Shown piece by piece: positions 26,321 to 34,544 of a stretch of DNA of 64,000 nt. Source of the stretch: JAJEAD01 sp965221555. GTDB lineage: Bacteria; Pseudomonadota; Gammaproteobacteria; HK1. The DNA is taken from NCBI GenBank assembly GCA_965221555.1, contig OZ244895.1, positions 1,054,001-1,118,000 on the forward strand. The letters run 5' to 3'. How positions within the stretch are numbered: the stretch's first letter is position 1; each line of letters opens with the position of its first letter. The notes under the pieces were generated by a model. It saw nothing but the letters and a program-made list of their open reading frames with translations, had not been told where the DNA came from and searched no databases. The position numbers and the translations under genes are program-made.

Positions 26321-27016
26321 TTAGGGAGAACGAGCGCACACCGCTCGCTCCCGTCCGGCATGGTCGCGGAGGAGCGTGACGTCCCGAAAGCCGCGTGCCG
26401 CGAGCAGTCCGCGTACCGCCTCGCCCTGCCCGGCTCCGTGTTCGAGCAGCAAGCGACCCGACGGCGGCAGGTAGAGCGGAGCGGTGGAAGCGATTTCCCG
26501 AATGGCGTCGAGACCGTCCGCGCCCGCGACCAGAGCCCCGTGCGGCTCGAAACGTACTCCGTCGCCCTGGAGGTGAGGGTCGCGGTGCGCGACATAGGGC
26601 GGGTTCGCGACGATCAGCGCGGGGCGGTCCCGGTCGAGCGGCGCGCACCAGGGGCCCCGGCGAAACTCGACATTGCGAAGCCGAAGGCGCCGGGCATTCG
26701 ATGCGGCGAGTGCGAGCGCTGCCGCGGAGACGTCGGTGGCGATGACGTGGCACCGCGGGCGTTCCCGGGCGAGCGCAAGGGCAATCGCGCCGCTGCCGGT
26801 GCCGAGATCGGCAAGCTGGAGCTCGGAGGCGGCGCGGACGAGTCCGAGAGCGGCTTCGACGAGACGCTCGGTCTCGGGACGGGGCACCAGCACCGCGGGC
26901 GTCACCTCCAGGTCCAGGGACCAGAACCCGCGCCGGCCCAGGATGTAGGCGGCGGGTACGCCGCGGGCACGCCGGTCGACCAGGCGCAGGTAGCGCGCCC
27001 GCGCACCGGGCGGCAC
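26321..27016 (-). CDS. prmC: Peptide chain release factor N5-glutamine methyltransferase PrmC
   Basis: Methylates the GGQ glutamine of release factors. The catalytic part shows the SAM loop DLGTGSGAIALALA, the NPPY motif in VANPPYVAH, and YILGRRGFWSLDLEV before it. The first conventional in-frame start is the GTG used here, giving 231 residues, short for PrmC. Reading the same frame further upstream gives a convincing PrmC N-terminal domain (EAALLLAHVLGRPKQWLY), back to about position 27160 and overlapping the end of prfA, yet with no ATG, GTG or TTG. Either an unusual start is used, or the start is lost or mis-sequenced. The stop codon abuts repeat copy B. It is downstream of its substrate gene prfA. 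Confidence 0.85.
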   Translation of the reverse strand: MPPGARARYLRLVDRRARGVPAAYILGRRGFWSLDLEVTPAVLVPRPETERLVEAALGLVRAASELQLADLGTGSGAIALALARERPRCHVIATDVSAAALALAASNARRLRLRNVEFRRGPWCAPLDRDRPALIVANPPYVAHRDPHLQGDGVRFEPHGALVAGADGLDAIREIASTAPLYLPPSGRLLLEHGAGQGEAVRGLLAARGFRDVTLLRDHAGRERAVCARSP

Positions 27017-27155
27017 CGGATCGCGGGAGTGGGCGTAGAGCCACTGTTTCGGACGGCCGAGGACATGGGCGAGCAGAAGCGCCGCCTCCCGTGCCCTGTC
27101 GGCCGCCGGCCCCGGGAGTTGGGATCGACCCCACTCCCAGCACTGCTCTACCCGC

Positions 27156-28247
27156 TCAACCGTTCTCTTCCTCGAGCGCTGCGAGCTGCTCGGCCTGATG
27201 CATCGCGACGAGACTGTCGAGGAGTTCGTTCAGCGCGCCGTCCATGATCTCGGGGAGCTTGTACAGAGTCAGATTGATGCGGTGATCGGTTATCCGGCCC
27301 TGAGGAAAATTGTAGGTGCGAATGCGCTCGGATCGGTCTCCGCTTCCGACCTGCAGCCGTCGCGACCGGGCGCGTTCGGCGGCCAGGCGCTCGCGTTCCC
27401 GGGCGAGCAGTCGGGCCTCGAGCAGCGCCATCGCGCGAGCCCGGTTCTTGTGCTGCGAACGCTCCTCCTGGCACTCCACCACCAGTCCGCTCGGCAAGTG
27501 GGTCAGGCGGATGGCGGAATCGGTCTTGTTGACGTGTTGCCCGCCCGCGCCGGAGGCCCGGAAAGTGTCGACCCGCAGGTCTTTCGGGTTCAGCTTCACC
27601 TCGCCCGGCCCTTCGGCTTCCGGCAGCACCGCCACCGTGCAGGCGGAAGTGTGGATGCGCCCCTGGGACTCCGTTACCGGCACCCGCTGTACGCGGTGGG
27701 TGCCGGGTTCGAACTTGAAGCGCGCATAGGCGCCCCGGCCGACGACACGCACCACGACCTCCTTGTAGCCGCCCTGCTCGCCCGTGCTTTCACTGATGGG
27801 CTCCATCGTCCACCCTTGGCGTTCCGCGTAGCGGCTGTACATGCGCAACAGGTCGCCCGCGAACAGGGCGGCCTCGTTGCCGCCGGTGCCGGCGCGGATC
27901 TCCAGGTAGATATTCCGCGCATCGCTGGGGTCGGGCGGGATCAGGAGACGGCGCAACTCCTGCTCGATGCCGTTGCGCGCCTCCTGCGCCTCCTCGAGTT
28001 CCTGTCGAGCGAGATCGCGCAGTTCCGCATCGTCTCCCCCGAGCACCTCTTGCGCTTCCTCGATGCGCGAGAGCGCGCGACGATAGCGGTGGTAGCCTTC
28101 CACCAGCGGGCGAAGCTCGGCGTGCTCGCGCGCGAGCCCGCGAAAACGCACCTGATCGTTCGCCACGCCGGGTTCGGAGAGCAGGCCGGTCAGCTCTTCG
28201 AGTCGATCGTGCAGACCGTCCAGTTTGGTGCGTAGCGCGGGGTTCAT
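27156..28247 (-). CDS. prfA: Peptide chain release factor 1
   Basis: RF1 of 363 residues. It has the GGQ loop (RASGAGGQHVNKTDSA) that hydrolyses peptidyl-tRNA at UAA and UAG stops, and an RF1-type stop-recognition region around ARFKFEPGTHRVQRVP. The MNPALRTKLDGLHDRL start fits the family; the frame is open 41 codons earlier without conserved sequence. It is followed by its methyltransferase gene prmC, overlapping or nearly so. Confidence 0.96.
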   Translation of the reverse strand: MNPALRTKLDGLHDRLEELTGLLSEPGVANDQVRFRGLAREHAELRPLVEGYHRYRRALSRIEEAQEVLGGDDAELRDLARQELEEAQEARNGIEQELRRLLIPPDPSDARNIYLEIRAGTGGNEAALFAGDLLRMYSRYAERQGWTMEPISESTGEQGGYKEVVVRVVGRGAYARFKFEPGTHRVQRVPVTESQGRIHTSACTVAVLPEAEGPGEVKLNPKDLRVDTFRASGAGGQHVNKTDSAIRLTHLPSGLVVECQEERSQHKNRARAMALLEARLLARERERLAAERARSRRLQVGSGDRSERIRTYNFPQGRITDHRINLTLYKLPEIMDGALNELLDSLVAMHQAEQLAALEEENG

Positions 28248-28384
28248 CGGTGTCGAAGCGGTAGTGCACGACCTTACTCTCAGCGCACGGCGCGCGCTAT
28301 AGTGCCAAGCCCGTCGCGTCGCGTTCGGCCCTATCATGGGCCAATGCGAAGTGCACACCCTCTTCCGCACCCAAGTTTTCCCGC

Positions 28385-30181
28385 ATGGCCACCGATCGCA
28401 GTCGAGCCGACTCCGGAGAGCTTCCCTCGCCGAGTCCGGCGTGGCTTGTCCTCCTGCTGGCGGGAGCGTTGTTGAGTGGTTGTGCGGCGGCGCCCACCGA
28501 AGACGAGGCGAGCCTCCAACCCACGATTGAAGAGACCCGGACCCGAGAAGTCGGCCCTGACGACTCCTCCCTTTATCGGGACGTGCTGTACCGTCTTCTG
28601 GTGGCGGAGCTCGCCGGTTGGCAGGGCGACGTGGCGCTCTCCTTTCGCAACTACCTCGAAGTGGCGAAGGAACACGCGGATCCGAAGGCGGCGAGGAGGG
28701 CGGTCCAGATCGCGCTTCGCGCGGGAGACACGCACGGTGGTCTCGAAGCGGTGCGGCTCTGGAACGATCTCGCTCCGCAGGACGGGGAGGCCGACGAGGT
28801 CCACGCGGTGCTCCTGTTCCGCACGGGAGCCCTCGAAGACGCGGCGGAGGTGTTGCGCGGCGTAGTCGCCGCTCGGGAGCGGGATGCTCCGGGACAGGGG
28901 TTGCGCCGTGCGAGCGAGATTCTGATGCGCGAGTCCGAGAGCGCGCTTTCCTCCGACCGAATCGGACCGGCCCACGCCCTTCGGGTCATGGAGATGCTGG
29001 TCGCGGACCGTCATGATGATCCGCACGCGCTCTTTGTTTTCGGTCACCTGCTCGCACGCCTGGGAGAGTTCGAGCGTGCCGAGCAAATCTTTGAACGGGT
29101 GCTCGCGATCCGGCCCGGCAACGAGCAAGCCAGTGTGTTGCTGGCGAGAATCCACCAGCAGCGTAGTGATCTGCCTCGTTCGCTTGCGGTGCTGGAGCGC
29201 GCGCTCGGCGAAAATCCGGGTTCGAACGCGCTGCGCATGACTTATGCCCGCCTGCTGGCGGACGCCCGGCGCTTCGAGGAGGCGCGCGCGCAGTTCGAGC
29301 GCCTGCTCGAAGAGGATGCACGCAACGAAGACGTGCGCTACGCCCTCGCGCTGTTGTACTTCCAGTTGCGTGACTTCGCCCGGGCCAAGGAGCAATTCCT
29401 CGTGCTTACCTCGAGCATCGAGCGTCGCGATAACGCCTGGCACAACCTGGGCCGGCTCGCCGAGGCGGAAGGAGACCACGAGGAGGCGCTCGCCGCCTAT
29501 TCGAAGGTGGTCCGGGGCGACAATCGAATCGATGCGCAAGTGCGGGTTGCGGTGCTCCTGTCCGAGGCGGGACGGGTGGAAGAGGCGCGCGCGCGCCTGC
29601 ATGGGCTGCAGGGCCGAAGCGCGGTCGAGGCAATGCACCTGTACCGGATCGAAGCGGACCTCCTCGTGCGCCACTCGCGCTTCGAGGAGGCGATGCAGGT
29701 CTTCGATGCGGCGCTCGAGGAGTGGCCCGGAGAGCCCGGTCTGCTCTATGCGCGCGCAATGCTCGCGGTGGAGCTCGACCAGCTCGCCGTGGCGGAGCGC
29801 GACTTGAACGCGATAATCGATCGCGATCCCGACAACGCGGATGCGCTCAACGCCCTCGGCTATACCCTTGCGGATCGCACCGACCGGATCGAGGAGGCGT
29901 ACCAGCTCATCAAGCGCGCCTATGAGCTGCAACCCAATAGCAACTACATCGTGGACAGCATGGGTTGGGTCATGTTTCGCATGGGGCGCCACCACGAGGC
30001 GCTCGCGCTGTTGCGGCAGGCGATGAGGCTGGGAGAGGATCCCGAAATCGCAGCACATCTGGGCGAAGTGCTCTGGGTGCTGGGGGACCACGACGCGGCG
30101 CGAGAGGTCTTGAGCGATGCGCTCAGAGCCTCCCCGGACGACAAGAGGCTGCTGGAGGTCAAGGAGCGTCTCGGACTCTGA
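28385..30181 (+). CDS. TPR-repeat lipoprotein
   Basis: Protein of 598 residues. A lipoprotein signal ends LLAGALLSGC with Cys33, so it is lipid-anchored. Tetratricopeptide repeats fill the rest, for example ALFVFGHLLARLGEFERAEQIFERVLAIRP and ALNALGYTLADRTDRIEEAYQLIKRAYELQP. Its place directly upstream of lolB and ispE is standard in gammaproteobacteria. The TPRs suggest a protein-binding scaffold in the outer membrane or periplasm; partners unknown. ATG start chosen to give the signal peptide. Confidence 0.88.
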   Translation: MATDRSRADSGELPSPSPAWLVLLLAGALLSGCAAAPTEDEASLQPTIEETRTREVGPDDSSLYRDVLYRLLVAELAGWQGDVALSFRNYLEVAKEHADPKAARRAVQIALRAGDTHGGLEAVRLWNDLAPQDGEADEVHAVLLFRTGALEDAAEVLRGVVAARERDAPGQGLRRASEILMRESESALSSDRIGPAHALRVMEMLVADRHDDPHALFVFGHLLARLGEFERAEQIFERVLAIRPGNEQASVLLARIHQQRSDLPRSLAVLERALGENPGSNALRMTYARLLADARRFEEARAQFERLLEEDARNEDVRYALALLYFQLRDFARAKEQFLVLTSSIERRDNAWHNLGRLAEAEGDHEEALAAYSKVVRGDNRIDAQVRVAVLLSEAGRVEEARARLHGLQGRSAVEAMHLYRIEADLLVRHSRFEEAMQVFDAALEEWPGEPGLLYARAMLAVELDQLAVAERDLNAIIDRDPDNADALNALGYTLADRTDRIEEAYQLIKRAYELQPNSNYIVDSMGWVMFRMGRHHEALALLRQAMRLGEDPEIAAHLGEVLWVLGDHDAAREVLSDALRASPDDKRLLEVKERLGL

Positions 30182-30203
30182 GCGCCAAGTTGGAGAGGCA
30201 TCC

Positions 30204-30848
30204 ATGATCTTCTCGGCCCCGCGCTCCGGGAGCGCGCTTGTCGAAGGCGGGACATGCTCGCGCCGGGAATGCGTGCTGCTTGCCGTCGGGATGCTCGCAG
30301 GGTGCGCGGCCCTGCCGGAGGTCGGGCTCGACGCCCGGTCGCAGTGGGAGGAGCGACGCCGCCGCATGGGTGGCTTCTCGCGCTTTTCCTTCCTCGGGAG
30401 CCTGGCGTTTCGCACCTCCGAAGAGGCGCTGAACGCCCGGATTCGATGGAGGCAGAACGGCGACGAGTACCGGATCCGCATGGGTGGCCCGATCGGCGAA
30501 GCGGCGCTCGAGCTTCGAGGTGGCTCCGGGGGGGTGGAGCTGCGGACCCGCAACGAGACCCACCGGGCCGATTCCCCGGAGACTCTGCTGCGCGAGCACA
30601 CCGGCTGGTCCATTCCGTTGCGAGGGCTGCGTTACTGGGTGCTCGGCGTCACCGCTCCCGGTACGGCGGTCGAGGCGCTCGAGCTCGACCCGGAGGGCCG
30701 GCCCGAGCACTTCTTGCAGTCCGGCTGGCGCATCGCGTACCGGCGCTATGCGAGCGTGCACGACCTCATGCTGCCCGAGCGGATCGATCTCGAGCGCCAG
30801 CGCCTCGAGGCCCGGCTGGTGGTGGGCGGCTGGCATTTCGAGGCCTGA
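30204..30848 (+). CDS. lolB: Outer-membrane lipoprotein receptor LolB
   Basis: Protein of 214 residues that accepts lipoproteins from LolA and inserts them in the outer membrane. Lipobox LAGC with Cys34 follows a hydrophobic stretch (CVLLAVGM). The domain has GFSRFSFLGSLAF, FRWR-like RIRWRQNGDEYRIRMGGPIG, and RGLRYWVLGV, all typical of LolB. The ATG MIFSAPRSG start is 22 bases after the TPR stop; earlier in-frame codons overlap the TPR gene. ispE follows after three bases. Confidence 0.92.
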   Translation: MIFSAPRSGSALVEGGTCSRRECVLLAVGMLAGCAALPEVGLDARSQWEERRRRMGGFSRFSFLGSLAFRTSEEALNARIRWRQNGDEYRIRMGGPIGEAALELRGGSGGVELRTRNETHRADSPETLLREHTGWSIPLRGLRYWVLGVTAPGTAVEALELDPEGRPEHFLQSGWRIAYRRYASVHDLMLPERIDLERQRLEARLVVGGWHFEA

Positions 30849-30851
30849 AGC

Positions 30852-31742
30852 GTGACGCGCGGGAGCTGGCCGGCTCCAGCCAAGATCAACCTGTTTCTGC
30901 ACGTGCTGGGCCGTCGGGAGGACGGCTACCATGAACTGCAGACTCTGTTCCAGTTTCTGGACCTCTGCGACGAGCTCACCTTCATCCCGAATCGGGAGGG
31001 GCGGATCCGACGAGTCGACACCGATGTCGACTGGCCCGAGGAACGGGATCTCGCGCTGCGCGCCGCCCGCCTGTTGCGCGAGACGGTCGGCCTTCGTCAG
31101 GGGGTGGACATCGCGATCCGTAAACGCATTCCTCCGGGCAGTGGGCTCGGAGGTGGAAGCTCCGATGCCGCTACCACTCTGGTCGCTCTGGACCGTCTCT
31201 GGGGGCTTCGGCTCGGAGTCGAGAGGCTCGCCGAGCTCGGACGCCAGCTGGGAGCCGACGTGCCGGTCTTCGTGCGGGGACGGGCCGCGTGGGCGGGGGG
31301 AGTAGGGGATCTCCTTCGGCCCGTGGCGCTTCCGGAACCGCACTACGTCGTGGTGACTCCTCCGTGCCGGGTGTCCACCGCGGAGATTTTCCACGCGCCC
31401 GCGTTGACACGTAACCGGACGCCGCTGAAAATGTCGGACTTCATTTTCGGCGGGCGGCCGGAACACGATCACGCGCCGACCATCCTGACGCTGCTCGAAG
31501 GCAGTGCGAACGATTGCGAAGAGATCACTCGAAAGCGCTATCCGCTGGTGGGGCGGGCTCTCGAGCACCTCTCCCGCTTCGGTCGGCCACGGATGACGGG
31601 AACCGGCGGCTCGGTGTTCATGCCGCTCGCAAACGAGGAGGAAGGAGAGAGACTCTTGATGGACTTGCCTCCCGGATGGCAGGGCTTCATTTGCCGGGGT
31701 CTCAATCGTTCGCCTCTCATCACGCGAGTGGAGGGGCAATGA
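30852..31742 (+). CDS. ispE: 4-diphosphocytidyl-2-C-methyl-D-erythritol kinase
   Basis: GHMP kinase of 296 residues in the MEP isoprenoid pathway. It opens PAPAKINLFLHVLGRREDGYHEL, has the ATP loop IPPGSGLGGGSSDAAT, and the third GHMP motif MTGTGGSVF. The GTG start is three bases after lolB, indicating one transcript. The tRNA-Gln gene lies about 105 bases downstream. Confidence 0.96.
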   Translation: MTRGSWPAPAKINLFLHVLGRREDGYHELQTLFQFLDLCDELTFIPNREGRIRRVDTDVDWPEERDLALRAARLLRETVGLRQGVDIAIRKRIPPGSGLGGGSSDAATTLVALDRLWGLRLGVERLAELGRQLGADVPVFVRGRAAWAGGVGDLLRPVALPEPHYVVVTPPCRVSTAEIFHAPALTRNRTPLKMSDFIFGGRPEHDHAPTILTLLEGSANDCEEITRKRYPLVGRALEHLSRFGRPRMTGTGGSVFMPLANEEEGERLLMDLPPGWQGFICRGLNRSPLITRVEGQ

Positions 31743-31848
31743 GCGAAGCCGAAGGCAGGACTGCGGGCCCCCGGAGGGGCGCGCGACTCTCCGGGCGGCG
31801 AAAGACCGTGACAATGCACCGGCGCCGCGTCCTGAGGTCGATCACCCC

Positions 31849-31923
31849 TGGGGTGTAGCCAAGCGGTAAGGCACGGGACTTTGACTCCCGCATTCCCAGG
31901 TTCGAATCCTGGCACCCCAGCCA
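31849..31923 (+). tRNA. tRNA-Gln (UUG anticodon)
   Basis: Complete 75-base cloverleaf with encoded CCA. The acceptor stem pairs TGGGGTG with CACCCCA, the anticodon stem pairs CGGGA with TCCCG, and the loop CTTTGAC gives anticodon TTG. The T arm is CCAGG, TTCGAAT, CCTGG. The discriminator base is G, as expected for tRNA-Gln. Confidence 0.98.
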
Positions 31924-32032
31924 CTCTCCCTCTTCATACGTCGAGATTCAGGTGAACGAGCGGCCGTACAACACCCGGTATGTGCATGCGGAGCCCCATT
32001 CGGTGGAACACCGATCGGGGGGGCTCGAACGC

Positions 32033-32971
32033 ATGATGGTGTTCTCGGGCAACGCCAACCGGCCGCTCGCCGAGGATATCGCGCGGCGCCTCAACATGTC
32101 GCTGTCGCGCGCCGTCGTCGGACGATTCAGCGACGGCGAGGTGATGGTCGAGATCATCGACTCGGTGCGCGGCCAGGATGTCTTCGTCGTCCAGCCCACC
32201 TGCCGCCCGGTCAACGAGAGCTTGATGGAGCTGCTGGTGATGATCGATGCGGTGCGCCGCTCCTCGGCGGCCCGGGTCACCGCCGTGATCCCCTACTTCG
32301 GCTACGCGCGGCAGGACCGGCGCCCACGGGCGGCGCGCGTATCCATATCGGCCAAGGTGGTGGCCGACATGATCTCGGAGGCGGGGGCGGACCGGGTGCT
32401 CACCATGGACCTGCACGCGGATCAGATCCTCGGCTTCTTCAACATCCCGGTGGACAACATCTACGCCTCGCCGGTGCTGCTGGGCGACGTGTACCGGCAC
32501 TGGCACGCCGACCACATGGTCGTTTCGCCGGATGTCGGAGGCGTGGTCCGGGCGCGGGCTCTCGCGAAGCGTCTGGACGATGCCGACCTCGCGATCATCG
32601 ACAAGCGCCGCCCGCGCGAGAACGAGGCCGAGGTGATGAACATCATCGGCGACGTCGACGGCCGTATCTGCGTGATCGTGGACGACATCGCCGATACCGC
32701 GGGCACCCTGTGCAACGCCGCGCTCGCGCTCAAGGCGCAGGGTGCGAAGCGCGTCACGGCGTATTGCACGCACCCGGTGCTCTCCGGTCCCGCGGTCGAG
32801 CGGGTCGAGAATTCCGAGCTCGACGAGCTGGTGGTGAGCGACACCATCCCCCTCGACGAGCGCGCATCGCGCTGTCCGCGCATTCGCCAGCTCAGCGTTG
32901 CCGAGCTGCTTGCGGAGAGCATGCGCCGCGTCAACGAGGATGCGTCGATCGGTGAGTTGTTCATGGATTGA
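32033..32971 (+). CDS. prs: Ribose-phosphate pyrophosphokinase
   Basis: PRPP synthetase of 312 residues. Conserved parts: GRFSDGEVMVEI, VIPYFGYARQDR, the flexible-loop Arg region, MDLHADQI, VSPDVGGVVRARA, IDKRRP, and the PRPP-binding VDDIADTAGT. The chosen ATG gives MMVFSGNANRPLAEDIA, matching the family N-terminus. A GTG 27 codons upstream is in frame and would add a tail not seen in relatives. It lies between tRNA-Gln and rplY as in many gammaproteobacteria. Confidence 0.95.
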   Translation: MMVFSGNANRPLAEDIARRLNMSLSRAVVGRFSDGEVMVEIIDSVRGQDVFVVQPTCRPVNESLMELLVMIDAVRRSSAARVTAVIPYFGYARQDRRPRAARVSISAKVVADMISEAGADRVLTMDLHADQILGFFNIPVDNIYASPVLLGDVYRHWHADHMVVSPDVGGVVRARALAKRLDDADLAIIDKRRPRENEAEVMNIIGDVDGRICVIVDDIADTAGTLCNAALALKAQGAKRVTAYCTHPVLSGPAVERVENSELDELVVSDTIPLDERASRCPRIRQLSVAELLAESMRRVNEDASIGELFMD

Positions 32972-32988
32972 GAGAAATGGAGCGGAGC

Positions 32989-33666
32989 ATGAATCAGTTC
33001 GAAGTCATCGCCGAGCCGCGCAGTGCGCTCGGCAAGGGGGCGAGTCGGCGCCTGCGGCGTACCGGCCGTTTGCCCGGGGTGCTCTACGGCGCGGGCAGGG
33101 ATCCCGTATCGATCTCCCTGGAGACGAGCCGCATCAGCAAGCAGATGGAAAACGAGGCGTTCTTCTCCCACATCCTCGCCGTCAAGGTGGGGGGCGAAGA
33201 AGCTCAGGCGGTCGTGAAGGATCTGCAGCGGGACCCCGCTTCCAGCCAGGTCCTGCATCTCGACCTGCTGCGGGTGAGCAGCACCGAAGAGCTGCACATG
33301 CGCGTGCCCCTGCATTTCATCAACGAGGAGGAATCTCCGGGCCGGCGGCACGGAGGCGTGATCAGCCACTTGATGGTGGATGTCGAAATCGGGTGCCTGC
33401 CGAAAGACCTCCCCGAGTACCTTGAGGTCGACATGTCGGGCCTCGACGTCGGTGACTCGCTGCACCTCTCCGACATCGTCATGCCGCAGCAGGTGCGCCT
33501 GATGGCGCTGGCGCACGATCCGGACAACGATCAGCCGGTGGCCACCGTCCAGCACCCGCAGAAGCTCGAGGAGGTCGAGGCCGTCGAGGACGAGGAGACC
33601 GGGGAGGAAGAAGGCGCTCCCGCCGCCGATGCGGCGGCGCCCGCGGAGCCTTCCGAAGGGGAGTAA
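32989..33666 (+). CDS. rplY: 50S ribosomal protein bL25 (CTC form)
   Basis: 5S rRNA-binding protein of 225 residues, the long form with a C-terminal CTC domain. It starts NQFEVIAEPRSALGKGASRRLRR and has GRLPGVLYG, then a beta-rich second domain (PEYLEVDMSGLDVGDSLHLSDI) and an acidic, Ala/Pro-rich tail. The ATG follows GGAGCGGAGC. The TAA stop is immediately followed by the tip of repeat copy C. Confidence 0.95.
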   Translation: MNQFEVIAEPRSALGKGASRRLRRTGRLPGVLYGAGRDPVSISLETSRISKQMENEAFFSHILAVKVGGEEAQAVVKDLQRDPASSQVLHLDLLRVSSTEELHMRVPLHFINEEESPGRRHGGVISHLMVDVEIGCLPKDLPEYLEVDMSGLDVGDSLHLSDIVMPQQVRLMALAHDPDNDQPVATVQHPQKLEEVEAVEDEETGEEEGAPAADAAAPAEPSEGE

Positions 33667-33861
33667 CCCGCAGGTTTCACCGATTTTCGGCCGCTTCGGA
33701 CGCCAGGATGCCGCGATAGCAGGAAGCACGGACCTGAAGACGCGCAACGCGTGGCCGACACTGCGTCGCAAACGGCGCGACGCGGTTCGGCCCGCAAGCG
33801 CCCGCCTATGGGCGTCCGCGCGTTGCGAATTCAGGAAGAATTTCGGGGGATAGTTTGCGGG
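33667..33861 (-). repeat. Dispersed repeat copy C, right side degenerate
   Basis: Reverse orientation. The left half is well conserved (CCCGCAGGTTTCACCGATTT, GGCCGCTTCGGACGCC, GCACGGACC). The right terminus is worn (GAATTTCGGGGG, TTTGCGGGG). The left tip directly follows the rplY stop codon. It separates rplY from pth. Confidence 0.8.
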
Positions 33862-33914
33862 GCAAGCCTCGGAGCGCCGTCCGCGCCCGCGGGGGGCGGG
33901 ATACGGAGCACGCT

Positions 33915-34544
33915 GTGTCGGATCATGTTCCCTTTGCCTTGGTCGCCGGACTCGGCAATCCCGGGACGCGTTATGCCGACACCCGGCACAACGCGGGGTT
34001 CCGGCTCCTGGATATGCTGGCGGAACGCTACGGGGTGACCTTCAGGACCTCGGCGCGTTTCTTCGGCGAGACCGCCGAGCTGCGTTTCGGGGGCGACACC
34101 GTAAGGCTGCTCAAGCCCCATACCTCCATGAATCACAGTGGCCGGGCGGTGGCCGCGATGTCGCATTTCTTCCGCTGCCCGGCGGCGGGGCTTCTCGTGG
34201 CGCACGACGAGATCGACTTGCCGCCCGGCACCCTGCGCCTGAAACGCGGTGGGGGCACCGGCGGGCACCGCGGCCTCGAGGACATCGTTCCCGCTCTCGG
34301 CTCGCGCGCCTTCTCCCGCATCCGGATTGGCGTGGGGCATCCCGGCTCGGCGCCGGAAGTCATCGGCCATGTCCTGCGACGCGCCCCCGCCGCGGAGCAG
34401 GCCCTCGTCGACGAGGCGATCGAGAGCGTGCTTCCCCACTTCGAGTCGATGCTCGGCGGCAACCTGGAGCCCGCGATGAACGTGCTGCACACCCGTAGTA
34501 GAGTCGCGAGCGAGCAGAGCGAAGATCGGGGGGAGGGCGAGTAG
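33915..34544 (+). CDS. pth: Peptidyl-tRNA hydrolase
   Basis: Enzyme of 209 residues that recycles peptidyl-tRNA. It opens LVAGLGNPGTRYADTRHNAGF with the catalytic His in RHNAGF. LLKPHTSMNHSG, VAHDEIDLPPGTLRLK and GGGTGGHRGLEDI are all standard. The GTG start fits the family; the frame extends upstream without conserved sequence. The stop codon TAG overlaps the GTG start of the next gene by one base. Confidence 0.95.
   Translation: MSDHVPFALVAGLGNPGTRYADTRHNAGFRLLDMLAERYGVTFRTSARFFGETAELRFGGDTVRLLKPHTSMNHSGRAVAAMSHFFRCPAAGLLVAHDEIDLPPGTLRLKRGGGTGGHRGLEDIVPALGSRAFSRIRIGVGHPGSAPEVIGHVLRRAPAAEQALVDEAIESVLPHFESMLGGNLEPAMNVLHTRSRVASEQSEDRGEGE

Noticed and set aside
28334..30613. Minus-strand open frame opposite the TPR gene
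   Set aside because: The plus strand encodes a clear TPR lipoprotein; the antisense frame has no recognisable domain.
32690..32710. Ala in the PRPP-binding loop of prs (DTAGT rather than DTGGT)
   Set aside because: I recall the same DTAGT in Bacillus PRPP synthetase, so it is a normal variant.
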